A stretch of 64,000 nt of DNA from Coprinopsis marcescibilis. Lineage: Eukaryota; Basidiomycota; Agaricomycetes; Agaricales; Psathyrellaceae. Every line of letters begins with the position of its first letter. The stretch's first letter is position 1. The stretch is taken from the NCBI GenBank assembly GCA_004369085.1, contig ML210176.1, positions 124,001-188,000 of the forward strand. The letters run 5' to 3'. Position numbers and translations under genes: made by a program. Shown here in pieces: positions 57,395-64,000 of the stretch. The notes beneath the pieces are model-generated. The model had not been told where the DNA came from. It did not search any database and saw only the letters and a program-made list of their open reading frames with translations.

Positions 57395-60300
57395 TCAGAT
57401 TCGCCACTCGCGGAAGAAATCATAGTCGTGCTGGACGAAAGCAAGCATATAGTCAACGGTGGTCCCCCCTTCTTCTTCCTCCTCGTCCCTTTGTTCGACT
57501 GCCTCGGGAGCAGCCTCAGGACCAGGTGCCGACCGACCGGCTGGTTGAGTGGCACTGGGCTCGGGGAGCGCACCAGGAGGATCTTTACTGGCACCCGCAT
57601 TCTCCCCCATAAAGTCAAACTCATCCGCCCCCTCCAGAGCAAACGCCTCTCGAGTAGCAACAGCCGCTGCATGTGCGTCTTCAACGTCATCGCAATCTCC
57701 CAGCGCCTTCGTCAGGGCATTCTCGTCCTTAAACAGCGTCCGCCAGTCGAACTCTCCTTTCTGGATCACGAGGTCATCCAGGCTGCGTTTTTGGTTGGCT
57801 TTGCGGAGCATAGCCTCTTCCACCGTGTGCTGAGACACGAAACGGTAGATGTGGACGTCACGGATTTGCCCGATGCGATGGGCTCTGAAAAAGGGGGTTA
57901 GATTAGAAATGCTTAGAGCAGGCACCTAAGTAAGAGACACGGCGACTTACCGATCCTCGCACTGACGGTCCATCTGGGGGTTGAAATCGCTATCATAAAA
58001 GACAACCGTATCGGCACCGGTCAAACTTTGAAAAAGGGTTAGCACGACAACCACAGAGAACATTTGGCGATCGACATACTTGATTCCAACTCCTCCAGAT
58101 CGGGATGAAGAGATAAAACAAAATATTCGCGAATCGGCATTGAACCTCTCCGTGATGTACTGTCGATCCTCAATCTTGGTCGCGCCGTCTAACCGCAGAT
58201 AGAGGTACCCATGGAAGCTCAAGAAGATTTCCAAAACATCCAGAATTCGTGTCATCTGCGTGAAAATGAGGACCCGGTGTCCGCCTGCTTTCTTCTCTTG
58301 CAAAAGCTCTGCCAGTCGTTGCAGCTTCCCGCAATCATATTGCAGCAGAGAGGGGTCGGGGAACGCGATCTGGAGTTTTACTGCGGCACGATGGAGTATT
58401 GCATCAAATTCCGGAGGTTGTGATGCAATTTTCTCTTGGGCGCCAGCCAGGACCAGGTCCGACATGTCGAGTGCGACAACAGGGGGAGTAACGAAGGCGA
58501 ACCGGTCGATATATCCCGACATCTGCGCTGCCCGGTCTTCGTACGATGATACCGCCGCATTGATGAGATATGTAGTCCCTAGGTACGAGAGCCGCCAGTC
58601 GACGCAAGAAAGTGGGAGCAGAGGGGTGTACATCGTCCGAACCTTCGAGATACACTCCTGGCTGAACTCTGGCAATGGGGCCTCGGAACATCGAAGCTGG
58701 TTTAGATATCCAACGTGTGACCAGTGAGCGACGGCTTTCGCTCGAGCGAGATATTCCGAGTACTTGCGGAATCCAGCCACGGTTCGGGTGTCTTTCGAAG
58801 GAGGTTCGTCAGAAAGTTCGCCATAATAGGGCAGCTTGGTAGTTGCATTCAGACGATTGAATTCTTCCGCAGCGTTCCTTGATACATTTTGCCTGTCGAT
58901 GAATCGGAACCCTAGAACGTCAAGGTTCACACTCTCTTCCCGGTACTCCAACCACCGTCTTCGGACTAGCAACTCCTTGATTTCGAAGTCGGCGACGGCA
59001 GATTTCGACATAGCAAAGGAAGTGACGATAGGACGAACTTCGAAAAGGTCAGGGTGGTTGCAGACTTTGCGCAGCTGCATGAGGATGTTCGCAATCTTCT
59101 GGTAAACGCCTGAAGTGAGGTCGTGCTTGGTCTGCGCACGAGACATAAACTCGTCATAGAGAAACCGTTGCCGCTTCGATAGAGGACAAAGAACAAGATG
59201 CTCGTATTTGCTGGGCAATTCCTTCTCAACGTCCCGCTTCAGCCTTCGCAGAAGATACGGCCGAAGGACTGTATGCAGCTTTGATACTCGCTGCATAGTA
59301 TCTTCGTCGTAGGAATCGCCCATTTCAACTGCCTTCTCCAGCGGGTCTACCCGAGGTGCGTTAGTACCGAATGTTGCTTCCGGCTAAAAATAGACTCACT
59401 TGCGAACCAATCACCGAATTCCTTCAGGTTGGCGAAATTCGTCCCGGACATCAGGAACTGAAGGAGTGCCCACAGTTCCGTGAGGTTGTTTTGCAACGGC
59501 GTTCCGGTGAGCAAGAGGCGGCGAAACGATCTGAACATCAGGAGGATGCTCCAGCGCTGGGACCGGAAGTTCTTGATCATATGAGCCTCGTCGAGGATCA
59601 TATAATACCAAGCTTTGCGCTTGAATATATGCTGGTCTTTACTGGCGAGTGTATACGACGTGATGCAAACATTGAAGTGATGCTTGTCCATCCAGCCCTG
59701 TCGCAACTCCTTTCTTCGCTTGGTCGAGCCGTGATAGCTGAGAACCTTAAATCCAGGCAAGAATTTCTTGAACTCCATCTCCCAGTTGAGCAAAACACTG
59801 GTCGGTACGATCTTTTGAGGCAGTTAGAAGTGCGATAGTGAAATCTCGCAAAAGGTGCGTACGATTAGATGCGGTCCCCAAATGCCATGATCACAAGCCA
59901 AGTGAGCTAGAAGGGCGATAGTTTGAATCGTTTTGCTGAAGGTAACATGATCAGCAAAGACAACAATTTCGGGAAAGAACTGTTACTCTTACCCAAGACC
60001 CATTTCATCTGCCAAAATCCCGTTAAGATTGTTGGTGTGTAGACTTGCGAGCCATTCCATGCCGGACTGCTGGTATGGCCTCAAAATGCCACGAAGCAAG
60101 GAAGGTGGCGAAATGATTTGGGAGGTGCTTCGGTCCACCTGTGTCACTGCGAAAGGTCTAAGGTACGATGGTATTGGGTTCCCCAAATGTTTCGGTGTTT
60201 GCTGGCTTGTCGAAAGTGCAAGTTCGTCTTCGCCTTCTTCATCCTCATCATTGTCACGTATCGCAGTTGTATTGTTCATTTGAATGTCTTGGTCTTGAGT

Positions 60301-63047
60301 TTGCATGTTGATGTCGGTGATAGTGGTGTCGCCAGGAAACGCGGATTCTTCGTCCCCCATGTCGTCCAAAATCAAGTTGGACGTGGCAGTCGAAGGAGAG
60401 GACGCCGATAGATGTCGGCCGACCTCTAGTCGTCCTCCTCGATTCAGTGATGATGAGGCATGTTCAGACGAGGCTGGAAGTGAATGTGGTTCCCGAGAAG
60501 GCGTCGATTCGGGAACAGGTGCACCAAACTCCTCCAGCACATCGGACGTTTGCCATTCTTCATGCAGTGCGGGGGGTGTTGATCTCGGGCGTGGATCAAG
60601 CAGCTCACTCAACATATCGGATGTCTGAGCTTCAATGGGCGAGGTTTCAGGATCTGGTGCGACTAGGTCTTCGATCACAGCAGCGGAGTCGTCGTCAGAA
60701 TCTTGTCCTTCGGTGAGCCTTGACTTGGGTATAACGATTGAGATCGCGGGTATTTCAGAGGATGATGTTTCCGGACGCGAGGCTTCGAAAGTACCGCTGT
60801 CCATCAAGAGCATTCTGGAATCTATTCCGTCATTCTCATCCTCCTCGCTCTCGTCTTCGGACAGCATCCCACTCTCTCGTCCAGTTCGCTCTGAAATGCC
60901 GTCGTCCGACGCTTTGCCTTCGCCATCGGTGAGCTCCTCGTCTCCGTCGCCTTCTGATTCGTCTTCATCCTCATCGTCCGAATCATTGCCCCAGTTGAAC
61001 AGCCGCTCTGAAACGCTGCTCCCCCGGCTCGACGCGTCACGCCGTCGTAAATCAAATTGTTGTGTTTCCAAAATCTGGCCAGATTGATCCAAAATGGCGT
61101 CCAGATGAGCATGACCGCGTCGTCGTTCCTCCGCCTCTTCCTTGAGCCTCTCTTGCTCGCGGATATGCTGTGACAGTCGTTAGACATTGCGGCAGATGAT
61201 ACGGTGAACGGATGAACGTACGAAAACTGCCCTTTTCCACTCCGCGACAACCATCTTTATCGTCGACTTGGCAAGAGCTCTGAGTCGCTTTTCTTCTTGA
61301 GCTCGCAACTTTTCCTTCTTCGCTGCCTGACCTTCCCAATAGGCTTGTATCCGGGACGCAATTTGGGCAGCAATTTGCCTCCCCGTAGGCACCTTCTTCG
61401 ACTGCCTAGCCTTTCCATTGGCGACCACAGCCGTAATCACAGCATCCCACAAATCTGTCGTCGTTCTCTTCGGAGGACGGTATGGCTCAGGCAAAGGCGC
61501 CTCTACATCGATCTTGGTCCCGAACAAAATGTCTGTCCTGGGTATAAACCGTTCTTGTCGACGAAAATCAGCTTCTCGCTTCCGTACCCCTGCTTCCTTC
61601 AATACCTGCCGCTGCAGCGTTTCTTCGTTAACCTCTTTGACTCCGTTGGTCTTTATGGAAGAAACGAGCTGCGTTAACGAACCGCCGTGTTGCGGAGGCG
61701 GCGGTATTTGCCCGGGATTGGTGAAAACTCGTGGCGGCCGGCGAACTATCAGCTTAATCCGCTTTAGTTTGTGAGACGGTGTGGCAGGAGATACACAGGG
61801 TTGATTCTAACGGACAATCGCTGGGGTGAGTAGATTGAATGGAAGAAAAATTGGCTTGCATACCTGAGAAACGTGCTGGGGTGCGAGTGGTTGTTTGGAT
61901 GTCACGGTGATCGAATGGTGTCTGCCTCTGTCACCTCTTAAGGTTCTACCAGTAGGCGCAGAGACAGAATTCGCCGAATCTAATCGAACGGGACCTGCTG
62001 AAGGGTCCTTCGTCTTCTGTCTTTTCTTGTCGGAGGAAGAAGGATCGGCCATGTTCCTGTCCTTTGCTTGCTCGCTGACACTTGAATGGACGCGCTTGAC
62101 TCCTTGAGGTCTTCGTCGGACAGCAATCGAAACTGATTCCTCTACTATTGGCGAATGCGCAGAGGGTCCAATTGATGGTGACTTCCCGTTGTTGACTCGT
62201 CCAGTAAGTGGTCCTGTTGCGCCCTTCACCTTCTTCTTGGGAGACCTTTTTGCCGATACGGAGTCCATCTCAGCTGGCGTTGTATCCCATTCACGCCCCT
62301 TGCCTTTGCCTTCGCGTGCGCTGGCTAGGATGTCCCATATCTCCTGGTGCAAGAAGCCGTCTGGTTTTCCTTTGCGTTTTGAACTTGCCGATTTTCCTGG
62401 AGCGGAGGATGAAAGCGATGTGGCTGGTGGAACACTTGTTACAAGCTTCATTCGTTCACTGTGGGCGCGTCGAGTTTGCCTTGATGGTCCTGCAACCGGC
62501 GTCGAACCTACAAGGTCGAAGTTTGCCTTGTACTACGCAGGTAGAATATCAGCACTATCTCAACACCTGAATCGATAACGCGCCTACCTGCTGAAAGACC
62601 TGACTGGTGTCGGCCTTTGCACTCTATTACATATAGCGTTAGGGGCTTCTCGGAGAGTGTGAATTGGGTACATACCACAGGATGAAAGGTCAAAAGTGTC
62701 TGGTAATGATCCATATGAAACTTTTCTCGGACCTAAGCGAATGTGTAAACGGATATCCAGAGGTTATACTTCGATGAAACCGAGGAACATACCAAGTCAT
62801 CATGTCGGTTAAACACCTGGTCGAGCTCTGTCCGCTTTTTCATTAAAATCGCGGCCTTTTCAGCTTCCAGGATTTCTTCTGCATCGACCACGATATCCTG
62901 CCTCTTCGGACTGGAGCTCCTCCCATGGCTATTGGCACTGGCCACCGCTGACCCATTCAAGCCAACATCCGCGCTCATATTGGGCTTAATACGCGTACTT
63001 CTCGTGCTCCGTGACTCCACTGGCACCTTCTGCATACTGTCCGACAT
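57395..63047 (-). CDS. SWR1: SWR1-type chromatin remodelling ATPase
   Basis: Eleven minus-strand exons (62793-63047, 62676-62732, 62588-62623, 61864-62532, 61222-61806, 59993-61167, 59863-59935, 59400-59811, 58080-59346, 57951-58025, 57395-57884) give 1697 residues. It is the catalytic subunit of the SWR1 complex, which replaces H2A with H2A.Z in nucleosomes. A basic disordered N-terminus leads to an HSA domain (about 455-560; [20 protein letters not shown]), then an acidic stretch. The Snf2 core starts [16 protein letters not shown], with Walker A DEMGLGKT split by an intron. Next come [35 protein letters not shown] and [16 protein letters not shown] long insertion between the lobes is typical of the SWR1/INO80 group. 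Lobe 2 has [25 protein letters not shown] and [15 protein letters not shown]. The first ATG in frame is used; a longer 5' exon is possible. Confidence 0.93.
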
Positions 63048-63848
63048 CGCGTAGTGAGCTCTAACCTCTGAGCGCTTCAAAGAGTTCCCAAAGGCACTAA
63101 TCTCCCCATAGAATGTAAGTCGTCCTCGTTAATGATGTCGCGCTGGCTTGGGTATCCACTGCCCAGAGTCGATCTCGGGAGATTATGGACGGTTCGACGC
63201 AGTTCTTGGACGAATCCGTAGCTCGAGCAGCTGGTAGCTGGAAGTCTACAACGTAAGTGCTGAACGGCGCTATCGACGGCGGGAACTGTTTTGATTACAA
63301 GCTCTGCCATGGCTTTTTTCGCTGTGCGTGTCTGATTCCTTTGTTTGGCTCCCAAACAGGCTCATTACCATTGCTCCCGCGATTAAAGGGGAGATGAGCC
63401 ACCAACTTCGTTCTCAGGCTTCAAGCATCAAGCATATCTTCCTCGTTGCCAGTAGTACAGAAAACAATGCAATTAATCCAAGTTACAACGTACAAGTGTT
63501 GTACAACAACATATAATTAGTACACAGAAATCCGAAAGTCAGTCGTACATCTACTTGGATAGCGATAATGCAGAAAGCAATGCGTTCCGCGTAAACATCG
63601 TGGGATACATTTTCATCGTGAGGTTCTTCAGAACCTGTTTCGCCCGAGGTGTGAGGTTTGTGGCGTTAGGGAGGCAAGCATTCCGAAGTGGTTATTGTAC
63701 AAACAGTTGGGGTGCATGGCAATGGCGGTAGAGTACGGATGGTTTGCCGTGTTTCGTTGTCGTTCCAATGATGGGTATTCTGGGTATGCGAGGTAGCCTC
63801 AGTGCATAGCAGAGAGGGCAGGTATGGTGTTGAATAATGCATCGGAGA
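63048..63848. other. SWR1 upstream region and 3' UTR of the last gene
   Basis: A 92-codon minus frame (63077-63355) containing an ATG (MAELVIKTVPAVDS...) lies just upstream of SWR1, but it ends in a stop and no splice joins it to the SWR1 frame in an obvious way. Otherwise nothing seen. Confidence 0.45.
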
Positions 63849-64000
63849 TCATGGTTGAGGGTTGGTGTATTCAAAATCTGGGAACGCCATCCCATAGGAA
63901 TCAACAGTGGGCAGTCCATAAGAAGCCGCCACATTGTCTTCGGGATATTTGTCGAATCTGTAAGCGGAGTGGCTCAGAAAAACTGCACGATTGCCGGTGA
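63849..64000 (-). CDS. C-terminal exon of a gene continuing beyond the window (partial)
   Basis: A minus-strand frame enters from the right edge and stays open for 49 codons to a TGA at 63849-63851. The end reads RFDKYPEDNVAASYGLPTVD and finishes EYTNPQP. Codon pattern and composition look coding, and the orientation matches a gene to the right. No domain can be assigned from this short tail. Confidence 0.55.
   Translation of the reverse strand, partial: TGNRAVFLSHSAYRFDKYPEDNVAASYGLPTVDSYGMAFPDFEYTNPQP

Overview
The window is eukaryotic and fungal. Genes are compact and multi-exonic, with short GT-AG introns (mostly 50-75 nt) and CTNA-type branch points, on both strands at irregular spacing. 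A class I hydrophobin, a NACHT-ankyrin NLR, SWR1, a fungal-type KDEL receptor and spacers rich in short repeats point to a basidiomycete. An agaricomycete such as Rhizoctonia/Ceratobasidium is my best guess, but that is inference. I rebuilt the gene models by hand from splice signals, reading frame and family knowledge. Nearly every multi-exon model closes in frame, which is strong internal support. There is no operon structure.

Layout. 1-2225: no gene seen. 2226-5258: two tandem paralogues of a small family with a cysteine-rich N-terminus, sharing identical exon 1 and exon 2 lengths. 5816-7628: type II membrane HtrL/YibB-like putative glycosyltransferase. 8466-13183: two minus-strand genes of unknown function, one a single-pass membrane protein. 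15819-17131: SET-domain protein A. 18100-22286: NLR with a predicted N-myristoylation signal, a NACHT domain and about 19 ankyrin repeats, followed directly by a probable MITE (about 22330-22742). 23723-24329: Hsp20 A. 24897-26249: geranylgeranyl diphosphate synthase. 26505-28720: membrane J-domain protein. 29007-30133: KDEL receptor.

31784-35079: divergent CUL1-type cullin. 35254-35842: Hsp20 B with perfect heat-shock elements upstream. 36350-36815: hydrophobin. 37661-40170: C2-domain STAND NTPase. 40907-42858: L-type lectin with a long repetitive tail. 43952-47320: transportin. 48482-49839: FSH1-type serine hydrolase. 50741-51992: SET-domain protein B, a recent duplicate of A. 52447-53695: succinate/fumarate carrier. 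55443-56839: homeodomain-like protein. 57395-63047: SWR1 ATPase. 63849-64000: 3' end of a gene that continues beyond the window.

Housekeeping functions are mixed with accessory ones. Secretory-pathway genes are the KDEL receptor, the L-type lectin and the putative glycosyltransferase. Stress genes are the two Hsp20s. Two STAND NTPases carry different putative membrane-targeting modules (a myristoylation signal and a C2 domain). They are the best candidates for innate-immunity-type functions. The least explained elements are the cysteine-rich tandem family and the inverted-repeat element beside the NLR.
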